This document shows, in pieces, positions 28,101 through 41,590 of a stretch of DNA of 64,000 nucleotides; positions within the stretch are counted from its first letter, which is position 1, and every line of letters begins with the position of its first letter. The stretch comes from Metabacillus sediminilitoris (lineage in GTDB: Bacteria > Bacillota > Bacilli > Bacillales > Bacillaceae). The stretch covers positions 1,931,501 through 1,995,500 of the forward strand of contig NZ_CP046266.1 in the NCBI RefSeq assembly GCF_009720625.1. Direction: 5' to 3'. The notes under the pieces are model-generated. The model did no database searches, was not told the DNA's origin, and saw nothing but the letters and a program-made list of their open reading frames with translations. A program made the translations under genes and the position numbers.

Positions 28101-28225
28101 AAATCTTTTTGTCATATGAATGGAGGGTAGATCTTCCTATCTAGTCTCTGTTTTTTATATTTCAAGAAGATAGATAGATTAATATTTTGATACAAAAAGA
28201 CTATCATTTTATAAAGAATCAAAAA

Positions 28226-28262
28226 AGAAAGCGTTGACATTATTGTTTTACCATGATAAATT
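28226..28262 (+). promoter_or_regulatory. Promoter of the beta-glucoside operon with overlapping cre-like site
   Basis: TTGACA (28234-28239) and TGATAAATT, an extended -10 (TAAATT at 28257-28262), are 17 bases apart. AGAAAGCGTTGACA (28226-28239) matches cre at 12 of 14 positions and covers the -35, so CcpA could block the promoter when glucose is present. The word TTTTACCATGATAAATT (28246-28262) recurs at 33348-33364 before the antiterminator gene. Confidence 0.65.
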
Positions 28263-28297
28263 ACATATAACAAATGAATAATAAATATTCCGTTGAA

Positions 28298-28397
28298 GGA
28301 ATGTTACCTTAAGTGGGCATAACCTGGACTGAATAGATGCACATTATTGCGATCGCGATAAGCAATTGTGCTATCTATTTGGCTCAGGTTTTTTATT
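28298..28397 (+). promoter_or_regulatory. RAT antiterminator element overlapping a leader terminator
   Basis: Bases 28298-28326 (GGAATGTTACCTT... GGGCATAACCTG) match the 29-base ribonucleic antiterminator pattern recognised by BglG/LicT proteins. Its 3' end overlaps the start of a long hairpin (AACCTG at 28321 pairing with CAGGTT at 28385-28390) that runs into TTTTTTATTT. When the LicT-type protein from 33483 is active it should stabilise RAT and allow readthrough into the PTS gene. Confidence 0.85.
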
Positions 28398-28411
28398 TGT
28401 CTAAAACATGA

Positions 28412-30325
<1,914 letters not shown>

Positions 30326-30387
30326 AAGTTATGGACAATTGGAGGAAAGATACGGTTTCTTTCCTCCTCCAATTGAAAGGAGAGTAA

Positions 30388-31812
<1,425 letters not shown>

Positions 31813-31844
31813 TTATTATACAGGTTGACTATATAAAAATTTGA

Positions 31845-33269
<1,425 letters not shown>

Positions 33270-33284
33270 AAGGAATGATGGTGA

Positions 33285-33319
33285 GGAAAGCTCAAGGAGA
33301 GAGCTTTCCTTCTTCTCTT
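33285..33319 (+). terminator. Terminator of the beta-glucoside operon
   Basis: GGAAAGCTC pairs with GAGCTTTCC, followed by TTCTTCTCTT. It lies 16 bases after the second glucosidase, so the antiterminator gene needs its own promoter. Confidence 0.8.
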
Positions 33320-33334
33320 AAAAAAAAACAGGCT

Positions 33335-33364
33335 TTGTCCTATAAGCTTTTACCATGATAAATT
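33335..33364 (+). promoter_or_regulatory. Candidate promoter of the antiterminator gene
   Basis: TTGTCC (33335-33340) and extended -10 TGATAAATT (TAAATT at 33359-33364) are separated by 18 bases. The block TTTTACCATGATAAATT (33348-33364) is identical to that at 28246-28262 and contains a near-palindrome TTTAcCATGaTAAA. Confidence 0.5.
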
Positions 33365-33482
33365 GGTGTCTACTAGAAGAAAAGGAACCGAATAAACCGT
33401 ATAATATACTGTAATATAAAGAGATTATAAGAGAAAGACTGTTTTAAAAATGAACGCCATTAAACATGATTTAGGTGATCGT

Positions 33483-34313
33483 ATGAAAATAGAAAAAGTC
33501 TATAACAATAATGTCGTAAGTGCTTTTAATGCAGAAAATATAGAGCTGGTCGTCATGGGGAAGGGTCTTGCTTTTCAAAAAAAACCTGGTGATGAAATAG
33601 ATGAAGAAAAAATAGAAAAAGTCTTCACTCTAAAAAACAATGATCTATCAGAGCGGTTTAAAACGCTACTATATGAAGTGTCACTTGAATTAATGGAAGT
33701 AGCAGAAGAAATCATAAAATTAGCAAAAGGAAAGCTAGGAAGAGAATTAAACGATAGTATCTATATTTCATTAACCGACCATATTAATTTTGCAATAGAA
33801 AGAAACAAAAAAGGCCTTAATATCAAAAATGCATTATTATGGGAGATCAAGAAATTATATAAAGATGAATTCTCTCTTGGATTAAAAGCTCTAAGCATGA
33901 TTCAGGAAAAGCTGGATGTCACACTTCCAGAGGATGAAGCAGGCTATATCGCCATGCATATTGTGAATGCAGAGCTAAATGAAGAAATGCCTAATATTGT
34001 AAATATTACAAAAACGATGCAAGACATCCTTAAAATCGTCAAATATCACTTTGGCATCGACTTTAATGAAGAGTCATTAAATTTCTTTCGATTCGTTACC
34101 CATTTAAAGTTTTTCGCACAAAGGTTGTACAGTAAAACGTACATGCAAAGTGATGATGACTTCCTTTTTGAAGCTGTAAAAAACAAGCATAAAGATGCTT
34201 TTGAATGCACCGAAAAAATAAACGACTATGTAAAAAGAAAATTTGACTATGAATTAACGAATGATGAGAAATTATATTTAACGGTTCATATTGAAAGAGT
34301 TGTAAATCGGTGA
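33483..34313 (+). CDS. licT: BglG/LicT-family transcription antiterminator
   Basis: 276 residues. The N-terminal RNA-binding domain (1-56) reads MKIEKVYNNNVVSAFNAENI and VVMGKGLAFQKKPGDEID. PRD1 and PRD2 follow, with conserved His at SLTDHINFAIER, YIAMHIVNAEL, FVTHLKFFAQRL and LYLTVHIERV. PTS phosphorylation of these controls dimerisation. The start is ATG 33483 with AGGTGATC before it; the frame extends upstream to 33450 without support. The protein should bind the RAT at 28298 and permit operon expression when beta-glucoside is present. Confidence 0.92.
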   Translation: MKIEKVYNNNVVSAFNAENIELVVMGKGLAFQKKPGDEIDEEKIEKVFTLKNNDLSERFKTLLYEVSLELMEVAEEIIKLAKGKLGRELNDSIYISLTDHINFAIERNKKGLNIKNALLWEIKKLYKDEFSLGLKALSMIQEKLDVTLPEDEAGYIAMHIVNAELNEEMPNIVNITKTMQDILKIVKYHFGIDFNEESLNFFRFVTHLKFFAQRLYSKTYMQSDDDFLFEAVKNKHKDAFECTEKINDYVKRKFDYELTNDEKLYLTVHIERVVNR

Positions 34314-34332
34314 GGTTAAAGTAGCTCTAGGA

Positions 34333-34358
34333 GGCGCATGAAGGTTATCCCATGCGCC
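34333..34358. terminator. Hairpin after licT
   Basis: GGCGCATG pairs with CATGCGCC over a 10-base loop. The tail TATACTATT is only partly T-rich, so termination strength is uncertain. It lies between the convergent licT and tetR genes. Confidence 0.5.
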
Positions 34359-34489
34359 TATACTATTCTGATCTAATTTCCCGTTTTTTTCTCAGGACTC
34401 CATAGAAAAAATGATTTTAAAGCGGAATCCTTCAATCACAGAATAGTAGATTTATATAAAGATATAACAGTAGATTTAAAGGATGATCG

Positions 34490-35080
34490 TTACTTTTTAA
34501 TATACACCTTCTTCGTATAAAACGTAGCAATCTTAACAATCTGTTCTGCCATATAATCCCTTGAGTGATGGAAGTCATGCAGGATCCATTCTAATATGAT
34601 GCCAATGATTCCGCTGACACGATATGTATAAAAAAGCTCGATGTCAATGTTTGAGTCTACATCATTTGCAGTGAAGTCAATATCTTCCCTAAAGTGTTTT
34701 TTCATCGTATCAATCATTTTATCCCGGAAGTTATGATTAATATTTCCTCCCAGCATGATTTGATAAAATTCTTTGTATTCGATAAAGTGATCAAATAATG
34801 CGATTGTGGAAAGCTCTAATATGTTTACTTCCTTATCATAATTCATATATCCATGTCGAAAGGCTTTATGTAACTCATCAAACACATCATCAATGATTTC
34901 TTCTAATAAATCTTCCTTTTGTTCGTAGTGAAAATAAAAGGTTCCTCGATTATAGCCAGCTTCTTTTACGATTTCCGTTATCGTAATCTCGTCAAAGTGT
35001 TTTTTCTTAAGTAAAGTTAATAGGGTGTGCTTAAATAATTTTTTTGAGCGTACGACCTTTTTACTTGCCGTATTGTCCAT
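34490..35080 (-). CDS. TetR-family transcriptional regulator
   Basis: 196 residues. The N-terminal HTH (about 10-60) reads FDEITITEIVKEAGYNRGTF then YFHYEQKEDLLEEI, diagnostic of TetR. The C-terminal part is helical and ligand-binding, of the TetR_C_33-like short type. The start is ATG 35080 with GAGGG 7 bases upstream; longer versions are possible (to 35122). It is divergent from the aldehyde dehydrogenase at 35262 and likely represses that catabolic operon, with an acyl-CoA or aldehyde as inducer. TTTGTACA (35142) and TGTACAAA (35202) inverted words in the gap are candidate half-operators. Confidence 0.85.
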   Translation of the reverse strand: MDNTASKKVVRSKKLFKHTLLTLLKKKHFDEITITEIVKEAGYNRGTFYFHYEQKEDLLEEIIDDVFDELHKAFRHGYMNYDKEVNILELSTIALFDHFIEYKEFYQIMLGGNINHNFRDKMIDTMKKHFREDIDFTANDVDSNIDIELFYTYRVSGIIGIILEWILHDFHHSRDYMAEQIVKIATFYTKKVYIKK

Positions 35081-35169
35081 TATCATACCCTCTTTCCAAG
35101 AAAATTGTTCTCTATTATACAATATATACGAATGTGTTAAGTTTTGTACAATTTTTACTATTTTGACTA

Positions 35170-35198
35170 TTGGAAACGCTTTCGAACATTTTTATAAT
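35170..35198 (+). promoter_or_regulatory. Promoter of the ALDH operon with internal cre-like site
   Basis: TTGGAA (35170-35175) and TATAAT (35193-35198) are 17 bases apart. TGGAAACGCTTTCG (35171-35184) matches cre at 12 of 14 positions and overlaps the -35, predicting CcpA repression. GTACAA words on either side may bind the divergent TetR. Confidence 0.65.
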
Positions 35199-35261
35199 GA
35201 ATGTACAAACAGGATATTTGCTTATGTTCATGTTTCTCATTATGAAAAGGGGGAATTCGTA

Positions 35262-36755
35262 ATGTCCACTTTAATTGCATTAAATTCAAAGGCGATTCAG
35301 TTTACCGCAAAACCGTTAAAAATGTTGATTGGCGGCAGGTGGGTAGACGCCATTTCTGGGAAACGAACAGAAATTAGAAATCCAGCTACTGGTGAATTAA
35401 TTACGACGGCTGCTGAAGGAGACAAAGAGGATGTTGATCTTGCCGTTGCAGCGGCGCGTAAAGCGTTTGAAGAAGGTCCCTGGCCGAAAATGAAACCAAA
35501 TGAACGAGCAAGGCTTATTCTTAAATTAGCCGATTTAATCGAAGAAAACGCTGAGGAGTTAGCTCATTTAGATACGCTTGATTACGGACAGCCGGTATCA
35601 TTAACAAGAGGATTTGCAGCAGCTGCAGCCGATAATTTTCGTTATTATGCTGGGTGGGCAACGAAAATAACAGGAGAAACGATTCCTTCCTCGACACCAG
35701 GAAACATTTTCAACTATACCATTCGTGAACCAATTGGCGTTTGTGCAGGAATTGTTCCGTGGAATGCACCATTAATGAATGCGATTATGAAAATCTCTGC
35801 ACCACTTGCGGTCGGAAATACGGTGATTGTAAAGCCGTCTGAAGAAACGCCGATTAGTTTGCTGCGATTTGCTGAACTTGTACAAGAAGCAGGATTCCCA
35901 GATGGTGTTGTCAACATTGTCACTGGCTACGGTACAACTGTAGGTGCTGCTTTAGCATCACACACAGATGTCGATAAAATTGCCTTTACGGGTTCAACAA
36001 GTGTCGGTAAACAAATCATTCAAAATAGTGCTGTGAACATAAAAAAAGTAACACTTGAACTAGGCGGTAAATCAGCACATATTATTTTTGCTGATTCAGA
36101 TTATGAAATAGCTCTAGCCAATGCAGCGAACTCTATCTTCTTTAACTCAGGTCAAGTTTGTTTTGCCGGTTCAAGGCTATATATTGAAAATAGCATTTAC
36201 GATAAATTTTTAGCTGACTTAGCTGAGTACTCAAAAAATTATAAAGTAGGCAATGGATTTGATAAGGATACCGTTATTGGACCGCTAATTTCATCGAAAC
36301 AAAAAGAATGTGTCTTAAACTATTTGGATATCGGACTGAAAGAAGGAGCTGAAATGCTGATCGGCGGTGATGCAAGAGAAGCTGATTTAGCAAATGGCCA
36401 TTTTGTCAAACCAACTGTTATGGCGAACGTACATAACGAAATGACGATTGCAAAAGAGGAGATTTTTGGTCCAGTTGTTTCAGCTATGCCATTTAATGAT
36501 ATCGATGATGTAATTAAACAAGCAAATAATACGGTTTATGGATTGGGCGGAGGAATTTGTACAACAGATATCCGCAAAGCTCATAAAGTAGCTCATGCGC
36601 TGCGAACAGGGAATGTTTGGATCAACACGTACAATATTACAGAACCTGGTTCACCTTTTGGAGGCTATAAACAAAGCGGACTAGGTAGAGAAAACGGTGC
36701 GGCTTCGATTGATATGTATACAGAGATTAAAAATATTTGGGTGAATTTGGAATGA
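35262..36755 (+). CDS. NAD(P)-dependent aldehyde dehydrogenase
   Basis: 497 residues, normal ALDH length. Motifs: PWNAPLMNAIMKISAPLAVG, KPSEETPISLL, FTGSTSVGKQI, the general base Glu in VTLELGGKSAHI, the catalytic Cys300 in NSGQVCFAGSRL, and KEEIFGPVVS. It oxidises an aldehyde to the acid. ATG 35262 has AAAGGGGG 8 bases upstream; the frame extending to 35025 has no support. It is the first gene of a catabolic run with two acyl-CoA ligases, so the acid product may be activated next. Substrate unknown. Confidence 0.9.
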   Translation: MSTLIALNSKAIQFTAKPLKMLIGGRWVDAISGKRTEIRNPATGELITTAAEGDKEDVDLAVAAARKAFEEGPWPKMKPNERARLILKLADLIEENAEELAHLDTLDYGQPVSLTRGFAAAAADNFRYYAGWATKITGETIPSSTPGNIFNYTIREPIGVCAGIVPWNAPLMNAIMKISAPLAVGNTVIVKPSEETPISLLRFAELVQEAGFPDGVVNIVTGYGTTVGAALASHTDVDKIAFTGSTSVGKQIIQNSAVNIKKVTLELGGKSAHIIFADSDYEIALANAANSIFFNSGQVCFAGSRLYIENSIYDKFLADLAEYSKNYKVGNGFDKDTVIGPLISSKQKECVLNYLDIGLKEGAEMLIGGDAREADLANGHFVKPTVMANVHNEMTIAKEEIFGPVVSAMPFNDIDDVIKQANNTVYGLGGGICTTDIRKAHKVAHALRTGNVWINTYNITEPGSPFGGYKQSGLGRENGAASIDMYTEIKNIWVNLE

Positions 36756-36819
36756 AAATAATGTTAACATCTAGCAGTTTAGTTTACTTCCCGTTAAGAA
36801 TGGGAAATGAAGGATCCTT

Positions 36820-36850
36820 CCTCGGGTACTCTTTTTATAGATACCCGAGG
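36820..36850 (+). terminator. Strong hairpin between ALDH and first ligase
   Basis: CCTCGGGTA pairs with TACCCGAGG around a T-rich 13-base loop. The tail TGTTAAA is not a classic T-run, so it may only attenuate or process the operon transcript. Confidence 0.45.
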
Positions 36851-36913
36851 TGTTAAAAATCGCTATCTCGTAAATTGAAAACTTAATAAATGCTAGTTTC
36901 ATAGGAGGCTGAA

Positions 36914-38500
36914 ATGTATAGCGGAATCGAAACCTTTGGTGAAATTGTTAAGAATCGTGCTCTACTAAAACCGAACGTATGTTTTGTTAAGTTTGAAAAC
37001 GATGAACTAACATATAGCGAGTATCATCGCGGGGGTAATAAAGTTGCTAATATTATGTCGTCTCTAGGTCTTGCAAAGAGCGATACGTGTGCAATTATGC
37101 TGCCGAATTGTCCGGAATTTTTAGTTGCATGGTTAGGGCTTGCACGACTTGGCGTTATTGAGGTTCCAATTAATAGTGCTTATAAAGGTGATTTGCTTGC
37201 CAATATCCTAAACAAGGCAAAATGTAAGGCGCTCGTCATTTCTTCACAATGGGTTGACCGAATAAAGGAACTATCCCCTGAACTCAACCATCTTCGCCAC
37301 GTTTTAGTAGTTGGTGGGAAGGAAGAGGTGGAAGACGGCCGAATGACTTGGTATTCCTATGAAAATCTTATGTCTCATGCAAATGAAGCTGAAATAGATG
37401 TTGAAATTAAACCTAGTGATCCATCTCTTATTCTATTTACCTCAGGCACGACAGGTCCGTCTAAAGGTGCGATTCTTACACATCGTGCGAATTTTAGTCT
37501 TGCCAGGACTGCTTGTGACCTTATGAATTATGGACCTGACGATCGTTTATATACCGTTTTTCCTTTATTTCACGTTAATGCACGTTATACCACGATTCTT
37601 GTTGCATTACTTGCCGATTGTGATGTTGTCATGCATAATCGCTTTTCTGCCTCGAATTTTTGGGATATTTGCCGGAGAGAGCAAATCACTTGCTTTAATT
37701 ACATGGGATCGCTTCTTACGATTTTGATGAAGCAGCCAGAACGGCCGGATGATGCAGATAATCCTGTGCGGATGATTCAAGGTGCGCCTGCACCACTGGA
37801 AATCTATGAGGATTTTCAAAAACGATTCAATGTGAAAATCACAGAAGCATATGGTTCAACAGAAGTTGGATTAGCAGCAGTCAATCGTGCAGACTCATTT
37901 CGTAAAGGATCTTGTGGGAAAGCTGTTCCAATCTATGAGGTTGAGATTCACGATGACAATGATGAACAATGCCCGCCTGGCATAACAGGTGAAATTGTTG
38001 TCCGCCCTAAGGAGCCTTGGGTTTTGTTCTCAGGATATTATGGTATGCCTGTTGAAACGGTAAAATCATGGGAAAATCTATGGTTTCACACAGGTGACAG
38101 CGGTTATATGGATGAAGATGGATATTTCTACTTTGTCGATCGGAGAAAGGATGTTGTGAGGAGACGAGGCGAAAACATTTCATCCTATGAAATTGAACGT
38201 GTTTTAAATAAACATCCGAAAATTCTTGAATCTGCAGTCATCGGTGTACCATCAGAACTTTCAGAGGAAGAAGTACTTGCTGTTGTAAATGTGAAAGACG
38301 AGGAAGTTCTTTCACCTGAGGAATTACTTGATTTTTGCCAGTCCCGTATGGCTCATTTCTCTGTCCCGCGATATGTCCGCTTTGTTAAAGAGCTGCCTAG
38401 AACACCTTCACAAAGAGTCGAGAAATATAAGCTTAGAAAAGAAGGTGTGACAGAAGATACATGGGATCGTGAATTTACTAGCTATAAAGTTATTCGTTAA
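36914..38500 (+). CDS. AMP-binding acyl-CoA ligase, first paralogue
   Basis: 528 residues of the ANL superfamily. The AMP-binding P-loop is LILFTSGTTGPSKGAILTHR (about residues 172-192), followed by YGSTEVGLA, the W-FHTGDSGYMDEDGYFYFVDR core and the hinge/acceptor region RRGENISSYEIE. The last Lys region (PRTPSQRVEKYKLR) is conserved for adenylation. It activates a carboxylic acid with ATP and CoA. AGGAGGCTGAA precedes the ATG. It is similar to crotonobetaine/carnitine-type ligases (CaiC-like), but the substrate is open. A close paralogue follows 50 bases on. Confidence 0.87.
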   Translation: MYSGIETFGEIVKNRALLKPNVCFVKFENDELTYSEYHRGGNKVANIMSSLGLAKSDTCAIMLPNCPEFLVAWLGLARLGVIEVPINSAYKGDLLANILNKAKCKALVISSQWVDRIKELSPELNHLRHVLVVGGKEEVEDGRMTWYSYENLMSHANEAEIDVEIKPSDPSLILFTSGTTGPSKGAILTHRANFSLARTACDLMNYGPDDRLYTVFPLFHVNARYTTILVALLADCDVVMHNRFSASNFWDICRREQITCFNYMGSLLTILMKQPERPDDADNPVRMIQGAPAPLEIYEDFQKRFNVKITEAYGSTEVGLAAVNRADSFRKGSCGKAVPIYEVEIHDDNDEQCPPGITGEIVVRPKEPWVLFSGYYGMPVETVKSWENLWFHTGDSGYMDEDGYFYFVDRRKDVVRRRGENISSYEIERVLNKHPKILESAVIGVPSELSEEEVLAVVNVKDEEVLSPEELLDFCQSRMAHFSVPRYVRFVKELPRTPSQRVEKYKLRKEGVTEDTWDREFTSYKVIR

Positions 38501-38550
38501 TCAGTTTTTATAAACATACTAAACTATGAGTGTCAAATGGGGGATAAAAA

Positions 38551-40137
38551 ATGTACAACGGACCTGAGACATTTGGTGAAATTGTTGCATATCGGGCCAA
38601 AACGAGACCAAATGAACGATTTGTACGTTTTGAGAGTGGTGATCTTACCTATCAAGAATTTCATCAAAAAGGGAATAAGCTGGCGAATCTAGTCATGTCT
38701 CTAGGATTGGACAAAGTAGATACTTGTGCGGTTATGCTGCCAAACAGCCCGGAATTTTTGATAACCTGGCTGGGCCTTGCCAGGCTCGGTGTGGTTGAAG
38801 TTCCGATTAATGTAGCGTTTCGAGGTGATTTACTAGTCTATATTCTTAACAAAGCAGAATGTCAGGCACTTGTCATTTCAGCACAATGGGTGGATCGACT
38901 TAATGAAATCTCCGCACAGCTTGAATATCTTCGCGATGTGATTGTAGTAGGAGATGAACCACAAATAAAATCGAACCGATTTACTTGGTATTCCTTTGAA
39001 AAACTTCTCTCTGAAGCAAGTGATGAATGTGTAGAAAGTCAAATGAAACCGAATGATCCATCTCTCATCCTTTTTACTTCAGGGACAACCGGACCGTCAA
39101 AAGGTGTCGTCCTTACCCATCGTGCGAATTTTAGCGTGGCGAAAACAGCATGTGAAGTAATGGAATATCATCCGGAAGATCGCTTGTTTACTGTTTTTCC
39201 ATTATTTCATGTAAACGCACGTTATACGACCATCCTTGTCGCTCTACTAGTTGGATGCGACGTTGTCATGCATAATCGATTTTCTGCTTCGAAATTTTGG
39301 GATATCTGCCGCATGGAAAAGATTACGGCCTTTAACTTTATGGGGTCTATGCTAACCATACTAATGAAACAAAAGGAAAGTGCTCAAGATGCAGATCATC
39401 TTGTTCGAAAAGCATACGGCGCGCCAACTCCGCAGGAAATTTATGAGGATTTTCAAACCCGTTTTCACGTGCAAATCTCTGAAGTGTATGGGTCAACCGA
39501 ATTAGGTACTGTCGCAGCCAATCCTGCTGCAAATTTTCGAAAAGGTGCATGTGGGAAGATACGGCCTATTTTTGAAGTAGAAATACATGATGAAAATGGA
39601 TTCCCTTGTCCTGTTGGCAAGAACGGCGAAATCGTTGTCCGCCCAAAAAAGCCAGGAATTATGTTTACCGATTATTATGGGAATTCAGAGGCAACCGTCA
39701 AGTCATGGCAAAACCTCTGGTTTCATACAGGGGATACGGGCCGTTTCGATAAAGATGGATATCTTTATTTTATCGACAGAAAAAAAGATGTTGTTCGCAG
39801 GCGAGGTGAAAACATTTCGTCCTATGAGATTGAGCGTGTCATGAACGATCATCCTAAGGTATTGGAAGCAGCCATTATCGGAGTTCCATCTGAACTGTCT
39901 GAAGAGGAAGTACTTGCCGTTGTGATTCTAAAAGAAGGAGAAACCGTTGCACCAGAAGAGCTTCTCGAGTTTTGTCAAACACGTATGGCTCATTTCGCAA
40001 TCCCTCGTTATATCCGTTACGTAACAGAATTGCCGAGAACACCTTCCCAAAGGGTAGAAAAATACAAATTGCGTTCTGAAGGGATCACATCAGATACGTG
40101 GGATCGTGAACGTGTAGGCTACCAAGTAAAACGGTAA
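38551..40137 (+). CDS. AMP-binding acyl-CoA ligase, second paralogue
   Basis: 528 residues, the same length as its upstream neighbour and clearly its tandem duplicate: LILFTSGTTGPSKGVVLTHR, YGSTELGTVA, LWFHTGDTGRFDKDGYLYFI and RRGENISSYEIERVM are nearly identical. Differences lie in the mid-region (AQDADHLVRKAYGAPTPQEI against the first copy's RPDDADNPVRMIQGAPAPLEI), which contributes to the acyl pocket, so the two may handle different acids. GGGGG precedes the ATG. The MITE-like repeat follows. Confidence 0.87.
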   Translation: MYNGPETFGEIVAYRAKTRPNERFVRFESGDLTYQEFHQKGNKLANLVMSLGLDKVDTCAVMLPNSPEFLITWLGLARLGVVEVPINVAFRGDLLVYILNKAECQALVISAQWVDRLNEISAQLEYLRDVIVVGDEPQIKSNRFTWYSFEKLLSEASDECVESQMKPNDPSLILFTSGTTGPSKGVVLTHRANFSVAKTACEVMEYHPEDRLFTVFPLFHVNARYTTILVALLVGCDVVMHNRFSASKFWDICRMEKITAFNFMGSMLTILMKQKESAQDADHLVRKAYGAPTPQEIYEDFQTRFHVQISEVYGSTELGTVAANPAANFRKGACGKIRPIFEVEIHDENGFPCPVGKNGEIVVRPKKPGIMFTDYYGNSEATVKSWQNLWFHTGDTGRFDKDGYLYFIDRKKDVVRRRGENISSYEIERVMNDHPKVLEAAIIGVPSELSEEEVLAVVILKEGETVAPEELLEFCQTRMAHFAIPRYIRYVTELPRTPSQRVEKYKLRSEGITSDTWDRERVGYQVKR

Positions 40138-40165
40138 ACATTTCATTCATTTATTTAATGATAAG

Positions 40166-40402
40166 AAAGGCTCTTTTCTAAAAGATTGTTGTTTTTAATT
40201 GGGTTCCTGGAACAAAAACGATTTAGGTTGATTGGAACGGAAGGTGCGAGACTCCTGTGGGAGTAGCGGGACAGGTGAGACTCATGCAGGCGCATGCGCC
40301 GAGGAGGCTCACCGCCCGCCCTACGGTCATCGAGCATCCTCTCGTTACAATCAACCATTCCTAATACTTGTTATAAAGCAACAAAGTTTACGAAAACAGC
40401 CA
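40166..40402. repeat. MITE-like repeat, copy B (long form)
   Basis: The left end AAAGGCTCTTTTCTAAAAG and right end CAACAAAGTTTACGAAAAC/AGCC are inverted at the tips and match copy A at 1924-2061. Between the GGTTGATTG and CAATCAACC inner arms lies a GC-rich block (40243-40325) with GGAGTAGCGGGACAGGTGAG and GAGGAGGCTCACCGCCCGCC, a type of block common in Bacillaceae spacers. It separates the ligases from the thiolase and ends 13 bases before the thiolase binding site. Confidence 0.75.
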
Positions 40403-40420
40403 CAAGAAAAGAGGAATAAC

Positions 40421-41590
40421 ATGCAGTCATTACGCGGAAAAGTAGCGATTGTCGGGGCAGCTGACACGGAAGTTGGCATTGTTCCCCATCTGTCAGCAAC
40501 ACAGCTATGTATTGATGCAGCATTAAGAGCATTAGCTGATGCCGGGATAAGTAAAGAAAAGGTCGATGGATTAATTACCTGTAATTCCATGGCCGAACCA
40601 ATGCTGTATCACGCAGAGGCGATTGCAGAGTATTTACAAATTTTCCCTAAATATTGCATGAGTGTCGGGACAGGCGGGGGAACAACGTTTTCGGTCTTGC
40701 ACCATGCAGCTTCCGCTATTTTAACAGGAGTTTGCGATACCGTGTTGATCACAATGGCAGACAGCCTTTATAGTGGATTAACTAAAGAGCAGGCGATGGC
40801 AGCACAAGTCTCTACGGGACATAAACAGTTTGAATTACCATATGGTCCAACGATCCCTGCTTATTATGCCCTGATTGCCAAAGCACATATGGAGAAATAT
40901 GGTACAACGCCCGAACAACTTGCTGCTATCTCTGTCGCCGCTCGTAAACACGCTAACTTACATCCTCATGCTCAAATGCGCGAGCTCATAACTGTCGATG
41001 ATGTCTTAACATCTCGTATGATTGCAGACCCGTTACACCTTTTGGACTGCTCACTAATATCAGATGGCGGTTCCGCTGTCATACTAACTTCCGCAGAACG
41101 GGCTGTCGAATACCCTAATCATCCGGTCTACTTACTTGGTGTTGGGGAAGGACATGGACATGAACATATTAGCCAAGCACGCAGCCTCACTACTTCTGCA
41201 GCTGTAGAATCTGGAAAGCGAGCTTACGAAATGGCCGGTATTGGTCCAGATGAAATTGATTTTGCTCAACTATATGATTGCTTTACACCAACTGTAATAA
41301 TCGAGCTTGAAGACCTTGGCTTTTGTGAAAAAGGAGAAGGCGGCGCGTTTGTGGAAAGCGGAGCAATTGAACTTAGAGGCTCCCTTCCAGTCAATACGCA
41401 CGGAGGTCTCCTGTCACATTGTCATCCAGGTAATCCTGGTTCAATGTTCGCTCTAACAGAGACAGTCACTCAGCTCAGGCACCAGGCTGGGGGGCGGCAA
41501 GTGCAGACTGCAAAGGTAGCGCTTGTACATGGCCAGGGCGGGATTATGTCCAGTCATACCACACTTATTCTTGGTCGGGAGGTTGACTAA
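40421..41590 (+). CDS. Thiolase-family protein (SCP-x/lipid-transfer thiolase type)
   Basis: 389 residues. Motifs include VAIVGAADTEVGIVPHLSAT at the start, VGTGGGTTFSVLHHAASAI, KEHISQARS-like mid sequence, GPDEIDFAQLYDCFTPTVII, LPVNTHGGLLSHCHPGNPGS and the C-terminal VALVHGQGGIMSSHTTLIL. This is the non-classical thiolase group often paired with a DUF35 protein, as here. Classical CGSG active-site Cys near residue 90 is replaced by VGTGGG, so C-C bond cleavage is not assured. The start is ATG 40421 with GAGGAATAAC before it; the open frame extends into the repeat but without support. Confidence 0.83.
   Translation: MQSLRGKVAIVGAADTEVGIVPHLSATQLCIDAALRALADAGISKEKVDGLITCNSMAEPMLYHAEAIAEYLQIFPKYCMSVGTGGGTTFSVLHHAASAILTGVCDTVLITMADSLYSGLTKEQAMAAQVSTGHKQFELPYGPTIPAYYALIAKAHMEKYGTTPEQLAAISVAARKHANLHPHAQMRELITVDDVLTSRMIADPLHLLDCSLISDGGSAVILTSAERAVEYPNHPVYLLGVGEGHGHEHISQARSLTTSAAVESGKRAYEMAGIGPDEIDFAQLYDCFTPTVIIELEDLGFCEKGEGGAFVESGAIELRGSLPVNTHGGLLSHCHPGNPGSMFALTETVTQLRHQAGGRQVQTAKVALVHGQGGIMSSHTTLILGREVD

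Noticed and set aside
35025..35261. Longer N-terminus for the aldehyde dehydrogenase
   Set aside because: It would cover the promoter and the start of the tetR gene and adds unrelated sequence; ATG 35262 has a clear binding site.
40232..40420. Longer N-terminus for the thiolase
   Set aside because: The extension reads through the interspersed repeat; the family's N-terminus and the binding site fit ATG 40421.
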